Source: Sphingobium sp. HWE2-09 (lineage in GTDB: Bacteria; Pseudomonadota; Alphaproteobacteria; Sphingomonadales; Sphingomonadaceae). From it: a stretch of DNA of 64,000 bases. The stretch lies in the NCBI RefSeq assembly GCF_035989265.1, contig NZ_JAYKZX010000003.1, positions 620,001 through 684,000 of the forward strand, written 5' to 3'. The notes under the pieces are model-generated. The model was not told the DNA's origin and made no database searches. It was given only the letters and a program-made list of their open reading frames with translations. Below, piece by piece: positions 1 through 9,087 of the stretch. Each line of letters starts with the position of its first letter. The stretch's first letter is position 1. Made by a program: the position numbers and the translations under genes.

Positions 1-1372
1 TGATCGCGATGCCCTTTTGGCTGCCATGGACGCGCACGACCGCGGCGTCGCCGCCGGGGCGCTGGACCGTGTCGGCGCCGACCATATGGTCATATTGTTC
101 CCAGATCCAGCGGCGGCTGGCGATGTCGGGGCTGCCCATGAGCGTGACGAGGTCCGCGCCGATGTCGGCGCTTTGCGCGATGGCGCCCAGCGGCTCGACC
201 TTCGACCAGATCTTGTATTCGTCCTTGGGCATGGCGGGACGGTCGTAGAGCGGCGCGTCGTCGGCCAGCGGGGCAAGCGGGATGTCGCACACCGTTTCGC
301 CCTTGTGGATCAGCACCATGCGGCCGGTGTCGGTGACATGGCCGATGACCGCGAAGTCGAGTTCCCACTTCTGGAAAATGGCCTCGGCGAAATCCTCGCG
401 GCCCGGCTTCAACACCATCAACATGCGCTCCTGCGATTCGGAGAGCATCATTTCATAGGTGGTCATGCCGGTTTCGCGCTGCGGCACGTCGTCCATGTTG
501 AGCTGGATGCCGACGCCACCCTTCGACGCCATTTCGACGCTGGAGGAGGTAAGGCCCGCCGCGCCCATATCCTGGATCGCAACGATCGCATCGGACGCCA
601 TGAGTTCCAGGCAGGCTTCGATCAGCAGCTTTTCGGTGAAAGGGTCGCCGACCTGCACGGTGGGGCGCTTGGCGTCGGCGTCGTCACCAAAGTCCGCGCT
701 CGCCATCGTCGCGCCATGGATGCCGTCCCGGCCGGTCTTCGATCCCACATAGACGATCGGGTTGCCGATGCCGGACGCTGCCGAATAGAAAATCTTGTCG
801 GTGTCGGCGACGCCCACGGTCATCGCGTTGACCAAGATATTGCCGTCATAGGCGGGGTGGAAATTCACCTCGCCACCCACGGTCGGCACGCCCACGCAAT
901 TGCCGTAGCCGCCGATGCCGTGCACGACGCCCGCGATCAGATGCTTCATCTTGGGATGATCGGGGCGACCGAAGCGCAGCGCGTTCATGTTCGCTACCGG
1001 GCGCGCGCCCATGGTGAAGACGTCGCGCAGGATGCCGCCGACGCCCGTCGCCGCACCCTGATAGGGTTCGATATAGGACGGGTGGTTGTGGCTCTCCATC
1101 TTGAAGATCGCGGCCTGCCCGTCGCCGATGTCGACCACGCCGGCATTTTCGCCGGGGCCGCAAATGACCTGCGGGCCGGTGGTGGGCAGCTTCATCAGAT
1201 GGATCTTGGAGGATTTATACGAGCAATGCTCCGACCACATGACCGAGAATATGCCGAGTTCGGTGAGGTTCGGCTCGCGGCCGATCGCCTTCAATACGCG
1301 GTCATATTCTTCCGGGCTGAGGCCATGTTCGGCGACGACTTCCGGGGTGATTTGGGGCGCGGTGCTGGACAT
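1..1372 (-). CDS. purL: Phosphoribosylformylglycinamidine synthase subunit PurL (partial)
   Basis: PurL makes formylglycinamidine ribonucleotide from FGAR, ATP and glutamine-derived ammonia in purine synthesis. Translation from the ATG at 1372 gives about 457 residues before the window edge cuts off the C-terminus; the small-PurL family is usually about 730 residues. The N-terminal part carries the WSEHCSYKS motif with its catalytic His, then the MESHNHPS segment, the [15 protein letters not shown] loop and [11 protein letters not shown], all expected for the first AIRS-type half. No ORF with a stop is seen because the gene runs off the window. It reads away from the rest of the window, and purS/purQ are not visible here. 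Confidence 0.97.
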   Translation of the reverse strand, partial: MSSTAPQITPEVVAEHGLSPEEYDRVLKAIGREPNLTELGIFSVMWSEHCSYKSSKIHLMKLPTTGPQVICGPGENAGVVDIGDGQAAIFKMESHNHPSYIEPYQGAATGVGGILRDVFTMGARPVANMNALRFGRPDHPKMKHLIAGVVHGIGGYGNCVGVPTVGGEVNFHPAYDGNILVNAMTVGVADTDKIFYSAASGIGNPIVYVGSKTGRDGIHGATMASADFGDDADAKRPTVQVGDPFTEKLLIEACLELMASDAIVAIQDMGAAGLTSSSVEMASKGGVGIQLNMDDVPQRETGMTTYEMMLSESQERMLMVLKPGREDFAEAIFQKWELDFAVIGHVTDTGRMVLIHKGETVCDIPLAPLADDAPLYDRPAMPKDEYKIWSKVEPLGAIAQSADIGADLVTLMGSPDIASRRWIWEQYDHMVGADTVQRPGGDAAVVRVHGSQKGIAI

Positions 1373-1439
1373 GTGCGCGCCTTTAGCGGGGGCGGGGGCG
1401 CAGGGCAATGGTGGGTGTGCGGGAGGCGGGCGGACTATT

Positions 1440-1573
1440 TATCCTCCCCAGCTTTTTCTGGGGAGGGGACCGCGGTACGCGGTGGAGGGGAAAATGCGCA
1501 ACGTCGCGCCATTCCCCTCCACCACGCTTCGCGCGGTCCCCCTCCCCACGCCTTCGGCGCAGGGAGGATTTTA
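1440..1573. repeat. Palindromic intergenic repeat, family 1 (copy A)
   Basis: An imperfect palindrome whose outer arms read ATCCTCCCC and GGGAGGAT, with a second inner pair CCGCGGTACGCGGTGGAGGGG / CCCCTCCACCACGC.GCGCGG. A second copy with the same arms and inner core is at 9818-9954. It lies upstream of purL and looks like a non-autonomous REP-like element. Confidence 0.8.
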
Positions 1574-1729
1574 TGGTCGGCACATGACCCGATGGGAACG
1601 TCAACAGTCTTTTGTCCGGTGTTGCTTTCACTTCACCCCTGCAAAGAGATTTCGTTAACCTTTTCCCGGAACATTTCGTCTTGCGGGGTGGCGATTCGGC
1701 GTAGAGCGAATGCCGCAGAGAGGTGCAGG

Positions 1730-1885
1730 ATGAAGGGGAGCGATTTCTTCTATTTTTCCAGCCGCTGCCGAAAGCAGCGCCTGATGGCGCAGGCGTCCAC
1801 ATCGAAGCGAGCGCGGGACGTGCATCGCCAGTTGGCCAATGCCTATGCCGACCGGGCGACGCTGGCGATGCTCAACAGCGAATGA
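1730..1885 (+). CDS. Small basic protein, 51 residues, unknown function
   Basis: ATG at 1730 follows a purine-rich GAGGTGCAGG stretch at a suitable distance and opens a 51-residue frame ending with TGA at 1885. The product starts MKGSDFFYFSSRCRKQR, is rich in Arg/Lys and Ala, and has no membrane segment or signal peptide. The start is chosen from the ribosome binding site; the frame is open much further upstream, but that part is antisense to purL. No family is recognised. It lies between purL (divergent) and a convergent lipoprotein gene, just before the terminator at 1905. Confidence 0.55.
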   Translation: MKGSDFFYFSSRCRKQRLMAQASTSKRARDVHRQLANAYADRATLAMLNSE

Positions 1886-1904
1886 GCGCCGTCGAGGTGG
1901 CAAG

Positions 1905-1937
1905 AAAAAGGCCGGACCTTTAGGGGAGGTCCGGCCT
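1905..1937 (-). terminator. Rho-independent terminator
   Basis: Perfect 11-base arms AGGCCGGACCT / AGGTCCGGCCT with a 7-base loop. Read on the minus strand it ends in a run of Ts, so it terminates the lipoprotein gene at 1964-2347. Confidence 0.85.
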
Positions 1938-1963
1938 GGTCATGAAAAAATGGGCTGTCCGGA

Positions 1964-2347
1964 TCAGACGTGGCAGGCCTTGGCGTCCTTGCCCGGCACG
2001 GTGATGGTCACCTCGTTGCCCGAACCCTTGATTTCATAGCCGCCGTCGGCGGTGAAGGGCTGACCGGCTTCGGCGGCCTTCAGGGTCGTGGCTGCGCCGC
2101 CCTTTTCGGTGCGCAGCAGGGCGGTCTTGTCGTCGCTCATATAGTCGACGAAGAACAGGCTGTTGTCCTTGCAGCGGAACTGCTTGTTGGCCTTGACCGA
2201 CGGCGGCAGCTCGACCGGCGCGGCGTTGGCGAGTTGCGCTGCCATCGGGTCGGCCGGGCCGCCCACGACTTCGGGTTCGTCATTCTTGTTACAGGCCGAC
2301 AGCAAAGCCACGCTGGCGACGGCGATCAGGGGGAGGTAATGTTTCAT
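1964..2347 (-). CDS. Lipoprotein with MliC-like (C-type lysozyme inhibitor) domain
   Basis: A 127-residue exported lipoprotein. Start ATG 2347 has AGGATC upstream; an in-frame start 39 bases earlier would only add an unlikely His-rich leader before the signal peptide. Residues 1-19 form a lipoprotein signal with lipobox LLSAC, so Cys19 would be lipidated. The second half (FRCKDNSLFFVDYMSDD ... GGYEIKGSGNEVTI) resembles the MliC/PliC fold, whose members sit in the envelope and block host C-type lysozyme. Two Cys residues in the mature domain could form the family disulfide. The family call rests on pattern only. It ends at a strong terminator and is a single-gene unit. Confidence 0.7.
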   Translation of the reverse strand: MKHYLPLIAVASVALLSACNKNDEPEVVGGPADPMAAQLANAAPVELPPSVKANKQFRCKDNSLFFVDYMSDDKTALLRTEKGGAATTLKAAEAGQPFTADGGYEIKGSGNEVTITVPGKDAKACHV

Positions 2348-2578
2348 AGCGATCCTTTTATGTGCATGTGCAACATGGTGCGTCAACGCAAATTCACCCG
2401 TTTCCCGCCATCCCCCTGAATTGCCGTCATGACGGCGCGATGACGCAGGCGGGAAAGATCATGGACCGCGAAAGGAAAATAGGGGCTGAACGAGCCGAGG
2501 CCAGCGGCATGGTGGTGGTTCGCCTTAAATGGCGGACGCGGGCTTGACCGGGGCCGTGGCGGCCGCCAATGCAAGGGC

Positions 2579-2832
2579 ATGGCTGAGGATATCACCCCCC
2601 CGATCCTGCGACCCTCTCCTTCGAGGATGCGTTGCGGGCGCTCGAAACCATCGTCCGTCGGCTGGAAAGCGGCGATGTGCCGCTGGACGAGTCGATTTCG
2701 CTTTATTCGCAGGGCGAGGAATTGCGCAAGCGCTGCACCGAGCGGTTGCAGGCGGCCGAGGCGCGGATCGCCAAGCTGACGGTCGACGCCAATGGGGCGG
2801 TGACGGGCGCCCAACCCTTCGGCGCGGACTGA
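2579..2832 (+). CDS. xseB: Exodeoxyribonuclease VII small subunit, apparent frameshift in a C tract
   Basis: XseB is the small subunit of exonuclease VII, which degrades single-stranded DNA in either direction. The family signature (LSFEDAL..LE.IV..LESGDVPLDESI) is readable from about 2611 to the TGA at 2830-2832. The natural ATG at 2579 (reading MAEDITP) is in a different frame: seven Cs at 2595-2601 break it, and eight Cs would give a continuous 84-residue protein of normal length (E. coli XseB is 80). Without the correction, the first start in frame is TTG at 2632, which removes part of the first helix. A sequencing slip, a real mutation or slippage are all possible. It lies directly before ispA, a common pairing. 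Confidence 0.75.
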
Positions 2833-2837
2833 CCCGC

Positions 2838-3752
2838 GTGACGGGGGCAGGGGGCGGTGCCGCGACGGCGCTGGTGACCGAGCGTGCGGCCATGATCGCC
2901 CAGGATATCGACATGGCGTTCGACCGGCTGCTGGCGGTGCCCGACGATGCGCGCGCGCGGCTTTATGACGCGATGCGGCACGCGGCAATCGGCGGCGGCA
3001 AGCGGCTGCGCCCGTTGCTGGTGCAGGCGGCGTGCGACCTGTTCAACATTTCCCGCGACTCGGCGCTGCGCGTCGGCCTGGCGATCGAATGCATCCATGT
3101 CTATTCGCTGATCCACGACGATCTGCCCGCGATGGACGATGACGACATGCGCCGCGGCAAGCCGACCGTGCACAAGGCGTTTGACGAGGCGACGGCGATC
3201 CTGGCGGGCGATTGCCTGCACGATCTGGCGTTCGAGATATTGGCGGACGAAGAAACCCATCCCGATCCGTTCGTGCGGATCGACCTGGTCCGGGCGCTGG
3301 CCGCTGCCAGTGGCCCGGCGGGCATGGCGGGCGGACAGATGATGGATTTGGAGGCGGAGCGCACGCGCTTCGACCTGGCGACGGTTACGCGGCTCCAGAA
3401 CCTCAAGACCGGCGCGCTCATCGCCTTTTGCGTGGAGGCGGCCGCGATCATGGCGCGCCTGCCGCACGATGCGCGGACCGGGCTGCACGGCTATGCGCGC
3501 GACATCGGGCTGGCCTTCCAGATTGCCGACGACCTGCTGGACGTGGAGGGCGACGCGGCGCTGGCGGGCAAGGCGCTGGGCAAGGATGCGGCGGCGGGCA
3601 AGGAGACGTTCGTGTCGCTGCTGGGCGTGGAGCGGGCGCGGGAGCAGGCGCATATGCTGGTCGATCAGGCCAAGGCGCATCTGCATGGCGCGGGCGAAGA
3701 GGCCAACCTGCTGCGCGCGATTGCCGACTATATCGTGGAGAGGGATCGCTAG
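2838..3752 (+). CDS. ispA: Polyprenyl (farnesyl) diphosphate synthase
   Basis: Short-chain trans-prenyltransferase that condenses IPP with allylic diphosphates to give FPP (or GGPP) for ubiquinone, carotenoids and hopanoids. Both aspartate-rich motifs are present: DDLPAMD near residue 94 and DDLLD near residue 231, plus GGGKRLRP for substrate binding. The start is uncertain: GTG 2838 lies 5 bases after the xseB stop and suits coupled translation; GTG 2874 and ATG 2892 are also in frame and give N-termini closer to family length. The same frame stays open upstream, but that part overlaps xseB. coaD follows after 3 bases, so xseB-ispA-coaD are probably one operon. Confidence 0.92.
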   Translation: MTGAGGGAATALVTERAAMIAQDIDMAFDRLLAVPDDARARLYDAMRHAAIGGGKRLRPLLVQAACDLFNISRDSALRVGLAIECIHVYSLIHDDLPAMDDDDMRRGKPTVHKAFDEATAILAGDCLHDLAFEILADEETHPDPFVRIDLVRALAAASGPAGMAGGQMMDLEAERTRFDLATVTRLQNLKTGALIAFCVEAAAIMARLPHDARTGLHGYARDIGLAFQIADDLLDVEGDAALAGKALGKDAAAGKETFVSLLGVERAREQAHMLVDQAKAHLHGAGEEANLLRAIADYIVERDR

Positions 3753-3755
3753 ACC

Positions 3756-4268
3756 ATGAGCACACAGCGTATCGGCGTCTATCCGGGCACGTTCGACCCC
3801 ATCACGCTGGGGCATATGGACATCATCCGTCGCGGCGCGAAACTGGTCGACAAGCTGGTCATCGGCGTCACCACCAACATCGCCAAGTCGCCGATGTTTT
3901 CCGACGAGGAACGGTTGGCGATGGTCCGCCGCGAATGCGCGGACATCGATACGGAGATCGTCGTCACCGGCTTCAATTCGCTGCTGATGGACTTTGCCGA
4001 GTCGCAAAATGCCAGCATGATCATCCGGGGGCTGCGCGCGGTCGCGGACTTCGAATATGAATATCAGATGGCGGGCATGAACCAGCAGATCAACGGGCGG
4101 ATCGAGACGGTCTTCCTGATGGCGGACGTATCGTTGCAGCCGATCGCGTCGCGCCTGGTCAAGGAAATCGCGCTTTATGGCGGGCCGATCCACAAATTCG
4201 TCAGCCCGGCGGTGCGAGACGAAGTGGCGGCGCGGGTGGAAAAGATCGGCCGCAAGGGCGGGATTTAA
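3756..4268 (+). CDS. coaD: Phosphopantetheine adenylyltransferase
   Basis: CoaD transfers AMP from ATP to 4-phosphopantetheine, the penultimate step of coenzyme A synthesis. The 170-residue length is normal. Residues 9-22 contain YPGTFDPITLGH, the nucleotidyltransferase T/HxGH-type motif with Thr17 and His20. RGLRAVADFEYE and LVKEIALYGG are the usual downstream segments; the family ISSS motif reads SLQPIAS here, a small change close to the active-site loop. It sits 3 bases after ispA and is likely co-transcribed with it. Confidence 0.96.
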   Translation: MSTQRIGVYPGTFDPITLGHMDIIRRGAKLVDKLVIGVTTNIAKSPMFSDEERLAMVRRECADIDTEIVVTGFNSLLMDFAESQNASMIIRGLRAVADFEYEYQMAGMNQQINGRIETVFLMADVSLQPIASRLVKEIALYGGPIHKFVSPAVRDEVAARVEKIGRKGGI

Positions 4269-4363
4269 GCGCGCTCAGCCTGCGTTCAGTTGCCAATCGC
4301 GATCAGCGCGCTATCAGGGCGGCTAGTCCCGTCGGTCTAAGATATCTAAGGAACTCCTCCCCC

Positions 4364-5161
4364 ATGCGTTTCACTTGCGCGCTCAAGACCGTGGCGATCG
4401 GCTTCGCCCTTACCGCGTCCGGCCTGGCCTATGCCCAGGGCGGCGGCGGTGGCGGCGGTGAGGATATGAAAAAAGCGGAGGCCGCGGCGCGGGCGCAGGA
4501 CAATGCCAAGTCGCTGGGCACCGACCTGACGCCCAAGCTGCCGCCTGCGACCATCCCGGCCGATCCGCAGAATATCTGGGATCTGGACCTGTCGAGCGGC
4601 GGTCGCGTGCGTATTCAGCTGCGCCCGGACATTGCGCCCGTCCATGTCGAGCGGATCAAGGAACTGACGCGCCAGGGCTTTTATAACGGCCTGAAATTCC
4701 ATCGCGTCATTCCCGGCTTCATGGCGCAGGGCGGCGATCCCAAGGGCGACGGCACCGGCGGTTCGACCATGCCCGACCTGAAGGCCGAGTTTAATCCGAT
4801 GCCGCATCTGCGCGGCACCGTGTCGATGGCGCGCGCCCAAAGCGAGGACAGCGCCAATAGCCAGTTCTTCATCGTCCTGCTGCCGCGCATGCAGCTCGAC
4901 AAGAAATATACCGTCTTCGGCCGGGTGATCGAGGGCATCCAATATGTCGACGCCATCCACCAGGGCGAGCCGCCGGCCGACCCGACCGTGATCCTGCAGG
5001 CGTCGATCGAAAGCGATGGCAAGCCGCCGGTGACCGTCGCGCCGACGCCGCCCGCGCCGCCGGTGTCGATCGCCAACCCGCCTGCGCCGAAGAAGCCGGT
5101 CGCGAAGAAGTCCGGCGCGGTTGCAAAGCCGATGCCGGTCAAGCCCGCGCCGAAGAAATAA
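4364..5161 (+). CDS. Periplasmic cyclophilin-type peptidyl-prolyl isomerase
   Basis: A 265-residue exported cyclophilin that isomerises Xaa-Pro bonds during periplasmic protein folding. Residues 1-24 form a signal peptide ending GLAYA. A Gly-rich linker follows, then the cyclophilin domain from about residue 70, with catalytic FHRVIPGFMAQGGD and the SANSQFFI active-site strand. After about residue 225 there is a Pro/Lys/Ala-rich tail, possibly a flexible wall- or nucleic-acid-contacting extension. The ATG at 4364 follows AGGAACTCC. It lies upstream of queA, separated by a palindromic repeat. The usual sphingomonad neighbour tgt is far away here, at 50 kb. Confidence 0.92.
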   Translation: MRFTCALKTVAIGFALTASGLAYAQGGGGGGGEDMKKAEAAARAQDNAKSLGTDLTPKLPPATIPADPQNIWDLDLSSGGRVRIQLRPDIAPVHVERIKELTRQGFYNGLKFHRVIPGFMAQGGDPKGDGTGGSTMPDLKAEFNPMPHLRGTVSMARAQSEDSANSQFFIVLLPRMQLDKKYTVFGRVIEGIQYVDAIHQGEPPADPTVILQASIESDGKPPVTVAPTPPAPPVSIANPPAPKKPVAKKSGAVAKPMPVKPAPKK

Positions 5162-5217
5162 GCCGGGTCGTTTCGGCCGTTCGAAGTCTGCCCCTATGAT
5201 GATTAGAGAGCATCGTT

Positions 5218-5279
5218 TTCCCGCGCAGGCGGGAACCCAGTTCAGACGGTGGGACTGGATTCCCGCCTGCGCGGGAATA
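5218..5279. repeat. Palindromic intergenic repeat, family 3 (copy A)
   Basis: Arms TTCCCGCGCAGGCGGGAA and TTCCCGCCTGCGCGGGAA flank a short core containing CCCAGTTCAGA. Related copies are at 21186, 36344, 38917, 62549 and a half copy at 62658; the element inside truB (29029) is a variant. It sits between the cyclophilin gene and queA. Confidence 0.85.
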
Positions 5280-5310
5280 CCCGTCTCCTGGGGACAGGGC
5301 GTATGATGCC

Positions 5311-6351
5311 ATGCGCGTAGATTTGTTCGATTTCGACCTGCCGCCGGAGAATATCGCGCTCCGTCCGGCGTCGCCGCGTGACAGTGCGCGAATGCTGCTG
5401 GTGCCAGGCGATGGCGAGATGCAGGATCGCATCGTGCGCGACCTGCCGTCGCTGCTGCGCGCGGGCGATGTGCTGGTGTTCAACGATACCAAGGTCATTC
5501 CTGCGCAACTGGAAGGGATGCGCGGGGAGGCGCGGATCGGCGCGACGCTGCACAAGCGGCAGGGGTTGCGGCAGTGGCAGGCGTTTCTGCGCAACGCCAA
5601 GCGGGTGCGGGCAGGGGACCGGATCGATTTCGGCGCGGGCGTGACGGCGATCGCCGGGCCGCGCGATGACGATGGCGGCGTGACGCTGGATTTCGAAGGC
5701 GACGAGCCGGTGGAAGTGCTGCTGGAACGGGCGGGGCGGATGCCCCTGCCGCCCTATATCGCCAGCAAGCGCCCTACCGACGAGCGCGACCGCAGCGATT
5801 ATCAGACGATGTTCGCGCGGGAGGATGGCGCGGTCGCCGCGCCCACCGCCGCGCTGCACTTCACGCCGGACCTGATGGCCGCCATCGCCGATGCGGGCGT
5901 GCGGACGGAAACGCTGACGCTGCATGTGGGCGCGGGGACGTTTCTGCCGGTCAAGGCCGACGATACCGACGACCACCGGATGCATGCGGAATGGGGGCGG
6001 ATCGACGCAGAAACGGCGGATCGGCTGAACGCTGCGCGCGCGGCGGGTGGTCGCCTGATCGCGGTGGGCACGACATCCCTGCGCCTATTGGAAAGCGCGG
6101 CGGGGGAGGATGGGATCATCCGCCCCTTCGCTGATGAGACACGCATCTTCATCACACCGGGATATAAGTTTCGGGCGGTCGATGGGCTGATGACCAATTT
6201 CCACCTGCCTAAATCGACGCTGTTCATGCTGGTCAGTGCGTTGATGGGGACGGAGCGGATGCAGGCTGTCTATGCCCATGCGATCGCAACGGGTTACCGC
6301 TTCTACAGCTATGGCGACAGTTCGCTCCTGCTTCCGCCCCGCGCAGTTTAG
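5311..6351 (+). CDS. queA: S-adenosylmethionine:tRNA ribosyltransferase-isomerase
   Basis: QueA moves and isomerises the ribosyl group of SAM onto 7-aminomethyl-7-deazaguanine in tRNA, giving epoxyqueuosine. The 346-residue length is normal. Family segments are present: [15 protein letters not shown] at the N-terminus, [32 protein letters not shown] ([13 protein letters not shown]), [10 protein letters not shown] and [16 protein letters not shown]. The stop overlaps by 4 bases the end of the small convergent gene at 6348-6533. Its pathway partner tgt is at 50049-51179. Confidence 0.97.
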   Translation: MRVDLFDFDLPPENIALRPASPRDSARMLLVPGDGEMQDRIVRDLPSLLRAGDVLVFNDTKVIPAQLEGMRGEARIGATLHKRQGLRQWQAFLRNAKRVRAGDRIDFGAGVTAIAGPRDDDGGVTLDFEGDEPVEVLLERAGRMPLPPYIASKRPTDERDRSDYQTMFAREDGAVAAPTAALHFTPDLMAAIADAGVRTETLTLHVGAGTFLPVKADDTDDHRMHAEWGRIDAETADRLNAARAAGGRLIAVGTTSLRLLESAAGEDGIIRPFADETRIFITPGYKFRAVDGLMTNFHLPKSTLFMLVSALMGTERMQAVYAHAIATGYRFYSYGDSSLLLPPRAV

Positions 6352-6533
6352 CGGCGCACGCCCTTGCGGACGAGGCTGACCAAGCCGTAGCCCAGTGCCG
6401 CCAGCGTGCCGAGCTTGGCGACGGTCTTGACCGCGCCCGAGGCCGCATAGCCCAGAACCGCGCCCTTGACGCCGCTGTCGCCGTCCTTGCGATCGATCGC
6501 TGCGCCGATGACCGTGCCTACGATATTCTTCAT
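6348..6533 (-). CDS. Small membrane-associated protein, 61 residues, unknown
   Basis: Starts with ATG at 6533 ([17 protein letters not shown]) behind a GGAGATTGGC ribosome binding site. The product has a Gly/Ala-rich first part, then a hydrophobic stretch ([18 protein letters not shown]) long enough for one membrane helix, ending in Arg/Lys residues that would lie in the cytoplasm. It resembles the short glycine-zipper-like proteins common in sphingomonads, but no named family can be assigned. It ends inside the last codons of queA on the other strand. Confidence 0.6.
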   Translation of the reverse strand: MKNIVGTVIGAAIDRKDGDSGVKGAVLGYAASGAVKTVAKLGTLAALGYGLVSLVRKGVRR

Positions 6534-6682
6534 GCCAATCTCCTATGTTGCGGATGCGAAGCGAGCGATCGGCGGGAAAGTTCCGGGTGGCTTACACGCC
6601 ATCGCGGGCCGTTCATTTGGTTCGCAACTGAAACCTTTGGCGTTCCAAGCGTTGATTCATTTGGATAATCGAGGAAATGACC

Positions 6683-6937
6683 ATGGAGATTGGTTTCGGA
6701 ACGGCCCGCCCGTCCTTTGCAAAGGGCTATAGCCCGCTATATCACGCGGAAGGCGACAACCGCTGCCCGTCCTGCACGCGCCAGCAATGGATCGTCGGGC
6801 GCATGGTTGCCGAATGCGCCTTTTGCGGCACGGCCTTGCCGCTGGAGCAGTTCAGCACCTATAGCGCCAGCCCGCGCTTCGCCTGCCATGGGCCAAGCGG
6901 GGCGGAACTGCCCGAGGCGTTGCGCCCGGTCGCTTGA
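6683..6937 (+). CDS. Small zinc-ribbon-like protein, 84 residues, unknown
   Basis: Start ATG 6683 is favoured over ATG 6677 because GAGG at 6671-6674 is 8 bases upstream of it. The product (MEIGFGTARPSFAKGYSP...) has a CPSC pair and a CAFC pair about 17 residues apart, a spacing suitable for one zinc ribbon, plus a further Cys/His near RFACHG. It may bind zinc and nucleic acid or protein, but no function is known to me. It is followed by a bidirectional terminator at 6961. Confidence 0.6.
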   Translation: MEIGFGTARPSFAKGYSPLYHAEGDNRCPSCTRQQWIVGRMVAECAFCGTALPLEQFSTYSASPRFACHGPSGAELPEALRPVA

Positions 6938-6960
6938 TCCTGACATCATCACCGACATGA

Positions 6961-6989
6961 AAAAGGCCCGGCATCACACCGGGCCTTTT
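6961..6989. terminator. Bidirectional rho-independent terminator
   Basis: Perfect 11-base inverted repeat AAAAGGCCCGG / CCGGGCCTTTT with a 7-base loop. It has a T run in both directions, so it serves the small zinc-ribbon gene and the convergent SWFGD gene. Confidence 0.85.
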
Positions 6990-7005
6990 CCGTCATGGGC
7001 GGCTA

Positions 7006-7932
7006 TCAGCGATAATTGGCGCCGCCATAGCTGCTACTGACGGAGCTTTCGCTGCTGCTGCTATTCTGGTCGCGGCCGCGATCGTTGAACAGGGCGTTCT
7101 GTTCGCGCTCGGTGCGCCACGCGTCCTGTGCCTGCTGCGCGGTCTTTTCCAGCGTCACCTTGGTTGCGTCCACCGACTTGATCCAGCTTGAGGGGATCGA
7201 GTGGTGGACGCCGCCAGCGTCAGCGTCATTCTTGGTCAGGATGATGCGGTCGCCGCGCAGCTTGTCGACGGTGCCGACATGCTCACCATCGCTGCCGACC
7301 ACTTCATGATGCTCGCGGACCTGGCCGATCGCTTGGCGTTGTTCGCCGCGGCGGGTGCGCCATGTGCCAAATTCGCTGTTGAAGCGGTCGCGATGTTCGC
7401 GCTGATATTCGGCATAGTCGCGGTCAAGTTCGTTGAGCCGCTCCTGACGCCAGGCCTGATAATTGCTGTCGTGATGCGCGCCATAATCCTGGCGTGGGCC
7501 GAAGTTGCGTGGCTCGCCATGATCTTCGCTGCCATAGCCGCTGCGTTCACCGGTATAAGGCGTAAAACCGCTATTGGGGACATAGTCCCGGCGCGCCGCC
7601 GACGCATAGCCCAGGCGGCTCGACTGGTCGCGCGGATCGCCATAGGGGCGGTTATAATATTCGTCATATTCGCGGCGGCGTTCGGCCTCTTCGTCGCCGA
7701 ACCAGCTGCGCACTTCGTCGCCCGCGCGGTCCAGGAAGCCACGGTCTTCGGGATCGTAGCCGCGTGGGGTGCGGCCATAATCGGACCGGCCATATTGGCT
7801 GCGCGATCCATAGCGATCGGCGCGGTCGTCGCGTCCATAATCGCTCGATCCGCGATAGCGATCGCCGCCGCGATCCCAGTTGCTGCCATATCGATCTTCG
7901 CCACCATAGCGGCGTCCGCCTTGGTAACCCAT
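7006..7932 (-). CDS. SWFGD-motif and DUF2171 protein, 308 residues
   Basis: The N-terminal 60 residues are rich in Arg, Gly, Tyr and Asp in loose repeats (DRYG, DYGR), likely disordered. At residues 76-80 is SWFGD within GDEVRSWFGDEEAERRR, the hallmark of a short motif seen in sphingomonad proteins. Residues about 205-265 (HHEVVGSDGEHVGTVDKL ... SSWIKSVDATKVTL) match the DUF2171 pattern, a PRC-barrel-like fold. The tail is Ser-rich. Function is unknown; such proteins are often stress-associated. On the minus strand upstream there is GGAAC at 8008-8004, then CATTGA after 16 bases, a weak match to an EcfG promoter. It is a single-gene unit ending at the terminator at 6961. Confidence 0.8.
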   Translation of the reverse strand: MGYQGGRRYGGEDRYGSNWDRGGDRYRGSSDYGRDDRADRYGSRSQYGRSDYGRTPRGYDPEDRGFLDRAGDEVRSWFGDEEAERRREYDEYYNRPYGDPRDQSSRLGYASAARRDYVPNSGFTPYTGERSGYGSEDHGEPRNFGPRQDYGAHHDSNYQAWRQERLNELDRDYAEYQREHRDRFNSEFGTWRTRRGEQRQAIGQVREHHEVVGSDGEHVGTVDKLRGDRIILTKNDADAGGVHHSIPSSWIKSVDATKVTLEKTAQQAQDAWRTEREQNALFNDRGRDQNSSSSESSVSSSYGGANYR

Positions 7933-8169
7933 CGTCCTTCTCCTTGCTTGTGGGCGACGCCTTCACGGCGTCCACGGGGCATCAATGAGCGGGCAGGGGC
8001 AACGTTCCGGGCGTTACGCAGGAGTAATATCCCGCCTGTCGGGCGTCTTGTCGCGCCACCATATTGGCGCTTTGTGTGTGGGCTGATCCAGATCATGAAG
8101 GTGGATCGCTTTTTGCGCAAAAGACTGTTGCAAGGGGGGAATCGCTATCCTATAGGCAGCGCTCCTTCG

Positions 8170-8245
<76 letters not shown>

Positions 8246-8310
8246 ACCCTTCCCCGGGTTGAACCGCAAGGACTTTACCGCCAGCGCCAGGAGCGCGTAG
8301 GGCGGTTCCC

Positions 8311-9084
8311 ATGACAGATGATAGAGCAGATACGGGTCGCCCGGCCGCGACGCTGGTGATCGTGCGCGACCGGCGCGACGGGCCGCCGGAATTGCTGATG
8401 GTGGAGCGCGCATCGACCATGGCCTTTGCGGCGGGCGCGCTGGTGTTTCCCGGCGGCGCGGTGGATACGGGCGATCATGCGCTGGCGGCGCGGATCGACC
8501 ATGGGCTGGAGCCGGACGATGCCGCCGGGCGGATCGCCGCCATTCGCGAGACGATCGAGGAAAGCGGGCTGGGCGTGGGCCTGACCGGGGATGTGGATGC
8601 GGCGGCGGTGCTGCGGCTGCGCGATGGCTTGCACGACGGACGGACGCTGGGGGAGATGCTGGATCGGCTGGGGCTGGGCATCGCGATGGATGTGCTGACG
8701 CCCTTCGCCCGTTGGCATCCCGCGCCGTTCGACCAGGCGCGGCGGATATTCGACACGCGCTTCTATCTCGCCCGCGCGCCCGACGGGCAGATGGCGAGCG
8801 TCGACACGACCGAGAATGTGCGACTGTTCTGGAGCAGCGCCGCCGATACGCTGGCGCAGGCCGATGCGGGGACGGCGCGGATCATCTATCCGACGCGGCG
8901 CAATCTGGAACGGCTGGCGCTCTATGGCAGCCATGCCGACCTGGTCGCCCATGCGCGCGCCTATCCGGTGAAAAAGGTGCAGCCATGGCAGGAGGAGCGG
9001 GACGGGGAGGTGCATTTATGCATTCCCGATCATCTGGGTTATCCGATCACGTCGGAACCGATGCGGCGGGTCCGGCGTGTTTAG
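8311..9084 (+). CDS. Nudix hydrolase family protein (NUDT19-like)
   Basis: A 257-residue protein that probably hydrolyses a nucleoside diphosphate linked to another moiety, perhaps CoA-type. The N-terminus (AATLVIVRDR ... LLMVERAS) is the first Nudix strand pair. AGALVFPGGAVD begins the Nudix box, an insertion of about 25 residues follows, and AAIRETIEESGL carries the REUXEE metal-binding core. The interrupted box is typical of the NUDT8/NUDT19 branch. The extensin-like gene begins 3 bases after its stop, so the two are likely co-transcribed. Confidence 0.85.
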   Translation: MTDDRADTGRPAATLVIVRDRRDGPPELLMVERASTMAFAAGALVFPGGAVDTGDHALAARIDHGLEPDDAAGRIAAIRETIEESGLGVGLTGDVDAAAVLRLRDGLHDGRTLGEMLDRLGLGIAMDVLTPFARWHPAPFDQARRIFDTRFYLARAPDGQMASVDTTENVRLFWSSAADTLAQADAGTARIIYPTRRNLERLALYGSHADLVAHARAYPVKKVQPWQEERDGEVHLCIPDHLGYPITSEPMRRVRRV

Positions 9085-9087
9085 GGG

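Noticed and set aside
1440..1573. CRISPR-like repeat
   Set aside because: It is a palindrome with two arms, not regularly spaced direct repeats, and no cas genes are present.
17..1729. Long plus-strand open frame upstream of the 51-residue gene
   Set aside because: It is antisense to purL and crosses a palindromic repeat; only the last 51 codons have a ribosome binding site.
2703..4193. 496-codon minus-strand frame
   Set aside because: It mirrors xseB, ispA and coaD, which have clear family motifs on the plus strand.
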